This document shows positions 55,239 to 64,000 of a DNA stretch of 64,000 nt, piece by piece (position 1 is the first letter of the stretch; the number at the start of each line of letters is the position of its first letter). Under the pieces are notes generated by a model. It did no database searches. It was not told where the DNA came from and worked only from the letters and a program-made list of their open reading frames with translations. A program made the translations under genes and the position numbers. Source of the stretch: Emiliania huxleyi CCMP1516. Lineage: Eukaryota; Haptophyta; Isochrysidales; Noelaerhabdaceae. Location of the stretch: positions 199,035 to 263,034 of the forward strand of contig NW_005200803.1 in assembly GCF_000372725.1 (NCBI RefSeq). Reading direction: 5' to 3'.

Positions 55239-55960
55239 CTAAAACTGGTTGGGTAGTAGTCTAAGTTCTGAGCCTGGAGGCCTAACGGGTCTAAGTGTGG
55301 CTAGCCACGCTGGAGTGCTTGAGCGGTCTAAGATCAGCGGGAGCCTCTTACATCGGCTAAGTCGGCCGTGGACGGCCTGGGGCCAAGAGGCTCCCACCGT
55401 GATCAACGTACAACGATACGGCGCAGCCCCCAAATTTTCTTCGCCTGCGGCGGGCGATCGATCCTTCTCATGCTCAGCAATCGCCGCCTCAGCATCCTCC
55501 TCTTCCGATTCTCGTTGCTGCTTCTTGAGCGCAATCTTCGGCGACTTCTCGCCAAACAGTTCTCACAAATAGCCTCAAGCTCAAACAAACGCGTGTCAGA
55601 GAAGCCTGTGTATGCTGGTCCTCTTTGAACGATCCGCGCGTGAGGTAGCATAGGGCCTTGTTGGCAGCAGCCAGCTTGTTGCGCTGCTTCGTTGCGATGA
55701 GCTGATTGGGATCGCAGAAGTGCATGCCAAGCACCGCCACGATCTTGAAGCAGAACACATCGCAACCGCATCGTCCGCACTGCCATCGGCATGCCGCGCC
55801 CGCCGCTTCGCCGCAGCCGCCTTAAGGCACGCATAGCGGCAGCATATGGTACGTTGCGCGTACTTGAGCAGGCGTTGCGCACCGCAAGTGGCGCACTGGC
55901 CCTGGGAGAAGGCGATATGGCGTCGTGCGCGGCAAACGTTGGTCGGGACGCGTCCAGGTA
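55239..55960 (-). CDS. Possible spliced gene with Cys-rich (zinc-ribbon-like) segment
   Basis: Minus-strand pieces in different frames look coding: RARRHIAFSQGQCATCGAQR, then KYAQRTICCRYACLKAAAAK (C-x2-C ... CC-x3-C); FKIVAVLGMHFCDPNQLIAT, then KQRNKLAAANKALCYLTRGS; and an acidic/Lys-rich coil GEKSPKIALKKQRESEEEDA. Possible introns between them are not resolved and one frame change near 55760 is unexplained. I do not recognise a family, and a mobile-element origin is possible. Confidence 0.35.
55261..55385. repeat. CTAAGT-punctuated hairpin tract, first copy
   Basis: CTAAGT (once CTAAGA) at 55261, 55291, 55328 and 55357, separated by variable segments that each contain a short perfect inverted repeat, for example GTGGCTAGCCAC and GGCCGTGGACGGCC. 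It overlaps the 3' end of the possible gene at 55239-55960. Confidence 0.7.
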
Positions 55961-56047
55961 TTTTTCGTAAACCTGAAAGCTTTTCAGGTATACCCGGGTT
56001 TTACCCGGAGTTGGCCTTATGTTGTAGGTATATTGGCCTTATGTCGT

Positions 56048-56140
56048 CTAAGTTCATGGCCCCCGACCATGAGGGTCTAAGTCTGAGCCCGGCTCCGTGC
56101 GGGGGCTAAGTTGAGCGCTCGCTCGCTGCAGAGGCTAAGT
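56048..56140. repeat. CTAAGT-punctuated hairpin tract, exact 29-bp period
   Basis: CTAAGT at 56048, 56077, 56106 and 56135, exactly 29 bp apart. The 23-base spacers are unrelated in sequence but carry small stems: TCATGG...CCATGA, GAGCCCGGCTC, GAGCGCTC. The last CTAAGT lies 10 bases before the splice acceptor of the MORN exon at 56145. Confidence 0.8.
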
Positions 56141-56144
56141 GTAG

Positions 56145-56690
56145 AGCGACCTCGCCAACGGCGCCGTCTACGAGGGGGAGTACAAGGCGGGCAAGAAGGA
56201 GGGGCGCGGCGTCTATACTCCAAAGCCGACGTGGAGTCGGCCTTCTACAAGCAGGGTGCTGACGTCGGCGAGGGCGTCCGGTGGATGTCAGACGGGCAGC
56301 GGGCGGCGCGGCTGCTTGACGGGACGGCGGTCAAGGCAATCTCGCTGGAGGAGGCGCGGCAGACCCTCGAGCGCCTCAGGCTCCCCCTCCCCTCTCCGCT
56401 GCCCGGCAACCGGTTCGGCGCGTTAGACGCGTGAGAGGCAGCGCCCTCCGTCAAGACTCTTGCAGCACTATCTTACGGAGCAGGGAGGGGAAGGGGGGGG
56501 GGGGGGGGAGACGGGCCTCGCGCGAGCGAGATCTGTGAAAGTGGGGTTGAGAGAGCGGGGCACGGCGCCCAGCCTCGCCCTCGGGGTTCACCCTCCGCAG
56601 CCCTTTGAGGTGACCGATGAGCAGCGGCGGGCCCTGTACGAGGACGGCGCCATCGCCATCCCGAATTCCTACCTGTACCTGTGCAAGAGG
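56145..56690 (+). CDS. MORN-type gene end plus a PhyH-like exon piece, fragmentary
   Basis: From an acceptor at 56144, SDLANGAVYEGEYKAGKKEG contains one MORN motif. After a two-base slip in TATACTCC the frame continues KADVESAFYKQGADVGEGVR, then WMSDGQRAARLLDG and ISLEEARQTLERLRLPLPSP. This C-terminal block is homologous to the one in the MORN gene at 1-1509 (GEGVxWSxDRxxAxRL ... SLEEA). At 56605-56690, after an acceptor CAG, PFEVTDEQRRALYEDGAIAI resembles the start of phytanoyl-CoA-dioxygenase-like proteins but then meets repeats. Upstream exons of the MORN protein were not found. Whether the two parts belong together is unknown; a pseudogene is possible. Confidence 0.5.
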
Positions 56691-56773
56691 GTGCGGAGAG
56701 TGAGTTGAGGAAATGAATTCCTACCTGTGTACGGCTTTATGGCGCGCGCGGGCGGGCTGATTGCTTCAGCAGT

Positions 56774-56874
<101 letters not shown>

Positions 56875-57060
56875 AAAACCAACAACGAACAAGTAATCAC
56901 GACTCTCACAAGTGTGAAGTGATCACGTACGATGTAGCACTAGCAGTTGTGGCTCGTGGTCGTGCGAGTGCATACAACCCGAGCGTGCGAACTGCGAACG
57001 CGACCTCGCTCCTCGGGGGCTGCAGGGAAGGGCGGTGTAAGTAGCCGATCCTCGAAGTCC

Positions 57061-57211
57061 GCCCCGTTCCTCCCCATCGGGCCGCATAAGCGGCCACGCC
57101 TCGCAGATTCGTTTCTCGCGCCTGGGTCAGGCGCGCGGGGCATCCCCCGGGTCGCTCGACCAGCGATAGCGATCCGAAGAGTGGCCGCTATGCGAAGGAA
57201 AGAGCGGGGCC
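57061..57211. repeat. Dispersed repeat B, second copy
   Basis: Same sequence and orientation as 27945-28091, with one extra AGCGAT. Confidence 0.85.
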
Positions 57212-57600
57212 TCGACGCCTCAGTCCGGCCCTCCGAGGGGGGAAGGGAATTGCGGGAGCAATCCTGGGAGTGCGGCTGCCGATTAGGCCGATTGAAGTGC
57301 TACGGAACACCCGCCATAAAAACGGTATGGCGGTGGAGTGCTCTCTACTGCCGCGGCGCCCCTGTCGGTGCGAAGGCGCCCGGCGGGGGCCGCGCGCTTG
57401 GTCCTTGCTCTCCTTGAGGTGCTCCAAGATTGCAACATCATGCGGCAAGAGACCTGACGAGGATACAAGAATTTGCAATTTCCGGCGGAGTTTTTAGTTC
57501 CTAGATTAAATCCCGAAGAAAAATAGTACACACGCCTAGCAGCCTAACTACGCCACGCATCTCTCCGGTCGGGCCGCGGCGTGGGCTGCGCGCCGGGCTG

Positions 57601-58266
57601 TCAGCAGGACGTCGCGCTCCGGTCGTGGCACAGGTTGGTGATCCAGTGCGTGTACTCGCCCAGCTCGACGCCGAGCGCGTCGGCGACGTGCTGCAGCAGT
57701 GTGGAAAAGAAGTGGATGTTCTTGACGAAGATGGTTGCGTTCTGCATGCGCACGATGCCCGTGCACTTGAGCTTGCCATCCTCCAGATACAGGTGCAGCT
57801 CGCGGCAGCACTTGTTCATCCCCTGCACCGTCCAATCGTTGGCCTCGCTGCCGCCCGCGCCGCCCGCCTCGCAGCCCGTGAAGGGGAAGGTGATCGTCGC
57901 GCGCTTCGAGAGCGGCTCCAAGCGGAGGCAGTCGATCGCGTTGGCTATCTTCCGCGTGATGCCTGCGCGGTAGTCGCCCTGATCGCCGCCGCGCTCCTGG
58001 AGCTGCCACTGCGCAGCCTCCTCCGGCGTGTACTCCCAGCCCATATTTTTCTTCGTGTAGTACTCCAGCGCGCCTACCGGGAAGAGCTCCGTTGGCACCG
58101 TTGATGCGGCGACAGAGACGTCCTCGATCACCGCGACAAAGTTGCGGACGACGTACTCGCCTCCCGGTTGAGTGATCTCGCGGAGGTGAGCGTACAGCTC
58201 CTTTGCAGTTGGAAAGTGAACGAACCCGGCGTTGAGGTTCCGGCACGGGGCGTGTTGGGACGCCAT
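57601..58266 (-). CDS. Thymidylate synthase / dCMP hydroxymethylase-like protein
   Basis: A 221-residue frame from an ATG at 58266 (MASQHAPCRNLNAGFVHFPT). The C-terminal half resembles the thymidylate synthase fold: RATITFPFTG, then MNKCCRELHLYLEDGKLKCT (position of the catalytic Cys and the following strand), RMQNATIFVKNIHFFSTLLQ (usual RSxDxxxGxPFNI and helix) and HVADALGVELGEYTHWITNL (usual VAxxxGxxxGxxxH). The family methylates or hydroxymethylates dUMP or dCMP using folate. Here the QRSxD signature is changed to RMQNA and the usual second Arg pair is not seen, so activity is uncertain; a variant subfamily or a non-catalytic relative is possible. The protein is shorter than bacterial ThyA (about 264). 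No introns. Confidence 0.6.
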   Translation of the reverse strand: MASQHAPCRNLNAGFVHFPTAKELYAHLREITQPGGEYVVRNFVAVIEDVSVAASTVPTELFPVGALEYYTKKNMGWEYTPEEAAQWQLQERGGDQGDYRAGITRKIANAIDCLRLEPLSKRATITFPFTGCEAGGAGGSEANDWTVQGMNKCCRELHLYLEDGKLKCTGIVRMQNATIFVKNIHFFSTLLQHVADALGVELGEYTHWITNLCHDRSATSC

Positions 58267-58469
58267 ATCGCGGCCAACGGGGGCCGGCGGCCGTGGCAAT
58301 GTAGCTCGAGAATGCCCCCCGCCCCGCACGTGAGACCTCGAGAGAAGCTTCCCGAGCGAGAGAGAGAGAGAGAGAGAGAGAGACTCTCTTCCCGAGCGTC
58401 AAGAGTGTGTGTCTTGTGAGCTTGTTTGTGTCTGTGTGTCGCTCGTGCGTGTCGTCATCATCTGTCTAG

Positions 58470-58540
58470 CGTCCACCCATACCGCGTTGGTGTCCAGTCC
58501 GAGCCTGGCTGTTCTTCACCTTACTACCTACCTACTGTGT
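58470..58540. repeat. Dispersed repeat C, second full copy
   Basis: Complement of 28320-28390: CCATACCGCGTTGGTGTCCA ... CTTCACCTTACTACCTACCTAC. About 240 bp upstream of the mitochondrial carrier gene. Confidence 0.75.
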
Positions 58541-58779
58541 GTGTACTCACACTCACTCACCCACGTCAAGAATGGGCTTTCTTTGGCGGGCAACGGGGTG
58601 GCTGCTGGGAGGCGTGAATCGGCAAACCCCGCCCGGAAAGTGCGGCAAAAATTTCAGATCTAAGCGCGTGTCTTAGCCAAGGCTCGCGCCTACACGTGTA
58701 GGTGCTTGTGTCAGATACGCGCCCACACGTGCAGGTGCGACCCTACTAAGCTAAGCTAAAGTACGTAGTACAAGCTAAC

Positions 58780-59768
58780 ATGAGCGCCGGCGGACCATAC
58801 CACAGCCCGGCAAAAGTCCCAACCCTGCGACGTCCACTTAGCGCGGAAGGGGCGCCCTACCGCCGACCGGCGCTGCCGAGAGCCATGCCGGGCGCGATGT
58901 CGGAGGGCGAGAATGCCATGTTCGGCGCCCTCTGCGGCTGCATCGAGACGACGCTGCTGCAGTCGACCAACTACTGGAAGAATGCGGCGCAGCAGGGGCT
59001 GCCCTTCACGCTCAACCCGTCTGTGCTCTACCGTGGGTATGTCGCCAACCTTTTCAACAACGGCGCGGCGACGTCGTCCCAGTTTTTCTTTGGTGGCATC
59101 ATCAAGAAGTCCATGACTGGCGGCGCCGACCGGCCGCTCACGGGATCAGAGACCATCACCGCCGCTGTCGGTGCCGGCGTGCTCTCCGGGCCGGTCTGCA
59201 GCCCAATCGAGCTGGTCATGATCCAGCAGCAGCGCAAGGGTGGCAGCCTGTTCGGCACGGCGGCTGAACTCGCGCGCGGAGGCCACCTCACCCGTGGCAC
59301 GACGGGGATGATGCTGCGAGAAGGCTCCCGCCGCCGCCTCTGTCGCCGCCGCCGCCACCCTCCGCTACCAGCCACGCGGCCCGGCCCTGCCCCTCCACAG
59401 GCCTCTTTTGCGGCGGCTACATGGGCGTGACGCCCGTGATGCGTGGCTGGCTTCGCGAGAACTACCCCGACTCGATTGGATCGACCGAGGACCGCGCGAG
59501 GCTGGCCGCCACCCTCATCTCGACGCCGGTCTGCTCCTTTGCCTCGCATCCGCCCGACACGCTCAAGACCTGCCTGCAGGGCGACGTCGAGCGGACCAAA
59601 TTTGGCGGATACAGCCAGACCGCGAGCACGCTCGTTGGAGAGAGCGGCTATCCCGCCCTCTGGCGCGGGCTGCCCTGGCGCTGCTTACGCCAGATATGCG
59701 CCGTCTTCATCTTCGACAAGCTGAGCGCAGAGCTCGCGCCACGCATCTTCCCGCACGCCTTCCACTGA
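58780..59768 (+). CDS. Mitochondrial carrier family (SLC25-type) protein
   Basis: Two exons, 58780-59323 and 59401-59768, joined by a GC-AG phase-1 intron; 303 residues, the usual carrier length. The carrier signature P-x-[DE]-x-x-[KR] appears as CSPIELVMIQQQRKGG in the middle repeat and as SHPPDTLKTCLQGDVERTKF in the last, followed by the typical GYxxxxxxLxxESGYPALWRGLPWRCLR. The first repeat is weaker (ETTLLQSTNYWKNAAQQGLP, VLYRGYVANLFNNG). Carriers move metabolites across the inner mitochondrial membrane; substrate not assignable. The N-terminal 35 residues precede the first repeat and contain no clear presequence. Confidence 0.88.
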
Positions 59769-60469
59769 TCTGCCGCGATACTGGGCGGTGTGTGCACCGG
59801 ACGGTGTGTGTGCACTCTCTGGCATGGGGCTGGGGCGGAGTTGGTCCTGGGACCAGGCGCGTCTGCACTTGTTGCTCGAGAGAGGGTTGCGCCCCTTGCG
59901 GGTGCAGGGACCGCAGCGAGCAGGGCGAGGTCGAGCAGAAAATTCTCGCTCGGATGCCGCATCGCCCACAACTGTCGCATGCGTATCCGACACCCCTGTG
60001 CAAAGTTCCCGCCTGATCGATCGGGTTTGGCGATCCCGATCGGAAGCCGGATCCGTTCGTGTTTGTTGAGCGTTTTCGTCTCAATCCGGATTGCGGATGG
60101 CCCCATGATGGCCCGCAGGCAAAGCCAGAAGGCGCCGCGTGGACCGATCAATCCGATTATTAACGCGATTTCTCCGCCGCGCGCGCACCCCGGTCTGAGA
60201 CAGAGGTCTGAGAGAGGTGTGGGGGGTGCGGTGCGGGTGTGTGGCCGGTTCCTTTTTGTCCGCTTTCGCGCTAGCTCCTAGCATTTTTTTATTTCACGTA
60301 TGGAAAAGCATGCTAGTAGCTAGAGCGGCGCGGCGCACAAGAACTATCCTGTGAGTTTCTCTCTGCTTCTCCGCCTGTCCCGCGACCGCGCGTGTCCCGC
60401 CGGGCATTGCGCAACGCCTTGTGCTGGGCAACCTCCAGGGCCTCTCGGCAATGGAATCTCGCTCTCACG
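59769..60469. other. Intergenic
   Basis: No gene recognised between the convergent carrier and CS-domain genes. Confidence 0.4.
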
Positions 60470-62170
60470 TCAGTCATTTCTAGTGAGGAGCACCCAGCGC
60501 ATCTTTCGCTTCTTCTCGAGGGAGAGGGTCAGCGTGCGTAGCGAGCCAGGCCCGTCCTCGATGTGCCACTCGCAGTCGGCCGCCTATAGTGGACCGGGGG
60601 TAGGCCAACGCCAGGCGCACACCGCCAGTGTGCGCATACAGCGAGCTGAGGGCGTGGCGGCGGCATCGTGCGGAGAGGGGGGAGGGGGGGGGGGGGAGAG
60701 CACACACGGACCGCCCGAAGACGGGGGAACGGCTGCGGCGACACAGTCGGGCACAGTACAGAGGAGTGCAGGTCTCCTCGAACACCCTTGGTCGTGCAGG
60801 GGGGCCAGTCTGGCGCATCTCTGGGTAAGCGGCGTTGATCGGCTGGAAGAGCTTCCCGCAGAGAGGCTCGCGCTTCCCCTCCGGCAACGTGCCTGGCGAC
60901 GGGGAGAAGGGGGGATCTGGGGAGATCTCGGGAACTCCGCTTCCCCTCCGTCAGAGGCTGCCTGGCAATGGTGATCGGCGCTGATGAGTGAGTCAATCAT
61001 TGTCTCCCGCCCTCTGGCGGCGGCGCCGACGCTCAGCCGCGCCCACTGCTCCTTGAGATCGAGCCGCACCTGGGAGGTGCCGTGGACGTGTCGTGGACGT
61101 GTCGTGGACAGGTCTCCGCACTTGTCCGCGCGCGCGGGCCGCGCCTACGGCACCGAAACGGCGCAGGCGACTACACAGAGAAAGCGGGCGAGGAGCGCGC
61201 GTCCTCGGGCGCGAGCCGCACGTCCCTCGACTTTGTGCCTGCCGGCAGCGTGACCCGCACCGTCACCTCCTCCCCCCCGTCTTCCCAGGACAGCTCCCCA
61301 CCCCCGCCCGCCGCCGCTTCGCCCGCCGCCGCCCCACCCGCCGCCGCCCCACCCGCCGCCGCTTCGCCCGCCGCCGCGGCGCCGTCGAGCAGCCGCTGTG
61401 CACAGGGAGGCGGCGGCGGCGCCGCCGCCGAGACGGCTGCCGCCACCTTCTCGCGCCTGCCCTCGGCGAGCCACGCCTGCAGTTTCGGGTGGAGCACACA
61501 CGCCTCGTTGGAGCCTTGGTGCACAGCCTTGCCTTCTCCTCTCGGCGAAGTCTCGCGCCTCGACTGCCGCGCCGAAGCTCGACCCGCGCTTCGAGCCGCC
61601 CGCCGCCGCCGCCGTGGGCGCCGCCGTGGGCGCCGCCTTGGCCGCCGCCTTGGCCGCCGCCTGGGCCGCCTCCAGCCAGCCGCGCTCTGTGAGCAGCTGC
61701 GGCGCAGCCTCTCCTCCGAGCCGTAGCTGGCCGGCTGCGGGGGGCCCATAGGCGAGGCGGCCCACGAAGCAGTCGCCGCGCACGGCTCGCGGCTGGCCGG
61801 CAGCCTGCGTCAGGAGCGACGCTCGCTCGTTGGGAGGCAGGCCCTTGAGGCCGCCATGCCGGTCGTACATCAGGACGACAGAGTCAGACCCGACAACAAG
61901 GCCGGTCGAGTTTGGCGGCAGCAGCACGAGCGCGGCAGCGCCGTTGAGCGCCTTGAGCGCGGCGTAGACGTCGTCCGGGACGGTTAGCGCCTGGGCGTAC
62001 GAAGTGCCGGTGTGCGCCTCGACTGCAGCGAGGTCGCACCTCTCCTTGCTGGCAAACTTGCTCGCGCCGAGGTGCTCGTCCACCGCGGCGCGCGCCTCGC
62101 CGAGGCTCGCGACCTCTCGCGGCTGCGGCGGGTTGCTCTTGTCGCACGGGAGCAGCGTCCAGACCACCAT
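60470..62170 (-). CDS. CS-domain (NudC/p23-like) protein, spliced
   Basis: Starts MVVWTLLPCDKSNPPQPREV at 62170. The N-terminal part (about 140 residues, SVVLMYDRHGGLKGLP, GDCFVGRLAYGPPA) is of a type found in algal CS-domain proteins; its function is unknown. An Ala/Gly-rich linker follows, coding HQGSNEACVLHPKLQAWLAE and then the CS domain: GELSWEDGGEEVTVRVTLPA, GTKSRD, exon 61069-60982 VRLDLKEQWARLSVG, exon 60892-60834 KREPLCGKLFQPIN and exon 60583-60470 ADCEWHIEDG ... LEKKRKMRWVLL, ending at 60470. CS domains bind Hsp90 or dynein-pathway clients. The 61221-61070 intron is GT-AG, the next two GC-AG. Between 61600 and 61550 the frame changes by one base without clear splice sites, so either an unseen intron or a sequence error. 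Confidence 0.75.
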
Positions 62171-62244
62171 CTCGGCGACGTGCGCGGCTGAACGAGCTCA
62201 AGGCGGGAGGAGGCGTGAATCCTTTAGGTTCTCGCCCGCTCTGC

Positions 62245-62275
<31 letters not shown>

Positions 62276-63300
62276 CTCTCTCTCTGCTGAGGGGAGGAGC
62301 GGACGATCGCTCGGTCGAGCCTGCCCTGTGGTCTCTGACCTCATGTTGACATTCTATTCACAGACGGATCCGTCTAGTGAAACTCGGCGGGCGGATTACG
62401 TCCCGCGGCTCACACTGCTCACTCCTTGTGCGAGCCGCCGGTCAGCGATCGATCAGCTCGCCTCTCCTACTTATCTTCCGTCGCCCCCTGGCAGAGCTCA
62501 AGGCGGGACTGCGTGGTCGAATACTGGTGAACGTGATCTGTGATCTGTAAGGGTCCGCCCGCAGCCCTGATACAATGTATGAGCTCACTAGTCTCTAGTG
62601 AGTCTATCGGTAAGCGTGGGTTAGCGCGGGCTAGTTAGTGCTCACTAACCCGGCACGGGTCAGCTCGGGTCAGAATGGGTTACCATAACCCGGCACTAAC
62701 CCAGCGCTAACCCGCGCAGGTGGGGGGCCATGGTGCTGCAAGGGTTAGGCTTGCTCCGCCTCTAGCAATCTCGTCGCCGGCCGCAAGGCACGGACGAGAC
62801 CGTGTGTGGGGTCTTGTGAGGTGTCTATGGACGCCCTCCTCACAGGCTATTGGCCAGCCGCTAGCCCTAACTCGCACTCATGGGTGACGACAGTTCATTG
62901 GATGAGTGGTTGCGAGCAGAGGCGCGTGTGCTGAATCTAGATCGCACGCCGTGGCATATGACTTGGGTAGGCGTGCGACCGCAGCGCGCCCGCCGAAGGC
63001 TCGACCGGGCGCGCGTGTCAGCCAGAAGTTTGCCAGTAGAGCGATCCTGGTCTTTCCGAAGACGAGCCCCGCGCCACGGGTGCCAGCCGTGCCTCCGCGG
63101 GAGCCGCCTCTCGAGCCGCGTCCCGCCGGCACTGTCCCTGAGTGCGTCCCGCCTTGGTTGGCGACAAGCGCACCCAGCGGGCCGGATGATTGGCATCGGG
63201 TTACGGGCAAGAAAGCCGTTGAGGTAAAATTCTTTCGCAGTGCGCGCCAGTCCCGTGCCCAGTGTTGTGCGAGGGAGTTTTGTTGTAAAATTCTTTCGCG
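62171..63300. other. Intergenic with short repeats
   Basis: Holds GA tracts (62249-62283), CACTAACCC-type repeats and the 28-base block 62654-62681 shared with 17593-17620, and the fold-back relative at 63238-63272. No gene recognised. Confidence 0.45.
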
Positions 63301-64000
63301 ATGTCCACCCCGCCGCGCCGCCGCTCGCGCCGCCGCTCGCGCCGCCTCGCCTCCGCCGCCTCCGCCGCCGCTCCCTCGCCAGACACGCCGCCACCCACCC
63401 GCCTCCTCGACCTCCCCAGGGAGCTCCTCGAGCGCGTCCTCTCCCGCTTCGACAGCCCCATCGACATCGCTCGCGCCGCGGCCGTCTCGCTTCTCTTTCA
63501 CGCCCCGCTCGCGAAGGAGGCCATCCGCTTGTGGGCGCAAGAGCGCGGCTTCGAGCTGCCGGCGAAGCCAGAGGATGAGAACTGCGCCGTGCGGTGGCTG
63601 TGCTTCGCTGCGTTGCTGCACGAGTCCAACCCGCCGGCGAGGGCGGCGGCAGGCGAACGGCACAGCGTCTTCATCGACGGCGAGGGGCGGCTCTCGTCGT
63701 GCGGTTCAGCGGCACCGGAGGGCGAGGAGGAGGAGGAGGAGGACGACGAGGAATCTCCAGGCCTTCTCGGCCACGGTGAGGGCGTTACTCTACACACCGA
63801 CCCGCCTCCCGTCGACGTTGGGTGATGAGCACGCCGTGAGCGTGTCGGCTGGAGCCATCCACAGCCTCGCCCTCACCGCCGACGGCGCTGTCTGGAGCTG
63901 GGGTGAGGGCTACGTTGGCCGCTTGGGCCACGGCGACCAGCAGGCTCAGTGGCAGCCCAAGAAGGTCGAGGCCTTTGCTGGGCGGCGCGTCATCGCTGTG
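63301..64000 (+). CDS. F-box-like / RCC1-repeat protein, 3' end beyond window
   Basis: Starts MSTPPRRRSRRRSRRLASAA at 63301. An F-box-like motif follows at about residues 38-80 (RLLDLPRELLERVLSRFDSP, IDIARAAAVS, LFHAPLAKEAIRLWAQERG). RCC1 repeats then begin: GERHSVFIDGEGRLSSCGS, an acidic loop (EGEEEEEEDDEE), LLGHG, then after an intron (GT donor at about 63776, acceptor about 63829) HAVSVSAGAIHSLALTADGA and VWSWGEGYVGRLGHGD, running out of the window. F-box proteins recruit substrates to SCF ubiquitin ligases; the RCC1 propeller would be the substrate-binding part. The gene starts just after the AAATTCTTTCGCG motif of the fold-back repeat. Confidence 0.8.

Noticed and set aside
56048-56140. 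CRISPR array
   Set aside because: Regular 29-bp period, but the repeat is only 6 bases, only four units exist, no cas genes are present and the setting is an intron-bearing nuclear genome.
60345-60974. Plus-strand 207-codon frame
   Set aside because: Lies opposite exons of the CS-domain gene and shows no motif of its own.

Overview
This is a GC-rich nuclear window from a photosynthetic protist, most likely a haptophyte such as an Emiliania/Gephyrocapsa-like alga. That assignment is inference. It rests on intron-split genes with many GC-AG splice sites (13 of 27 introns resolved here), a protein with a plastid-type leader, dense micro- and minisatellites, Pro-rich and FG-GAP surface proteins, and MORN, SAM/TPR and RCC1 genes typical of large algal genomes. 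One assembly gap of 734 N lies at 40043-40776, so this is draft sequence. Several conserved genes carry small frame slips that may be sequencing errors or decay.

Layout: 1-1509 is a MORN gene cut by the window edge. 2300-5835 is a 378-bp satellite array. 5949-7133 is a sulfotransferase. 8482-10000 is an SGNH/GDSL hydrolase. 11040-12418 is a small plastid-type protein, convergent with RNase HII (12717-13784). 15374-16555 is a PAN/Apple - Pro-rich - membrane - IQ protein. 20311-20799 is an ankyrin gene converging on a 1719-residue EF-hand/membrane/discoidin-like protein (20788-26194). A K+-dependent Na+/Ca2+ exchanger fragment follows at 26520-27190. 28500-36310 is a nine-exon, about 2405-residue receptor: 14 FG-GAP/VCBS repeats, Cys-rich domain, several membrane helices, and a cytoplasmic TIR domain. 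36530-48836 is repeat- and mobile-element-rich and contains a SAM/TPR gene, a truncated LINE with a 15-bp target duplication, a signal-peptide cyclophilin and two copies of an inverted-repeat element.

51220-54949 holds a divergent pair: a flavohemoglobin (NO dioxygenase) and a mitochondrion-type copper nitrite reductase NirK, with 672 bp between their start codons. The first consumes NO and the second makes NO from nitrite, so together they look like a nitric-oxide production/removal module. The rest (55239-64000) holds a possible Cys-rich gene, a second MORN-type fragment, a thymidylate-synthase-like protein, a mitochondrial carrier, a CS/NudC-domain protein and the start of an F-box/RCC1 gene.

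The strongest leads are the NirK-flavohemoglobin pair and the FG-GAP/TIR receptor. Next come a 29-bp-periodic CTAAGT/hairpin tract and introns whose first 8-10 bases are repeated at the start of the next exon.
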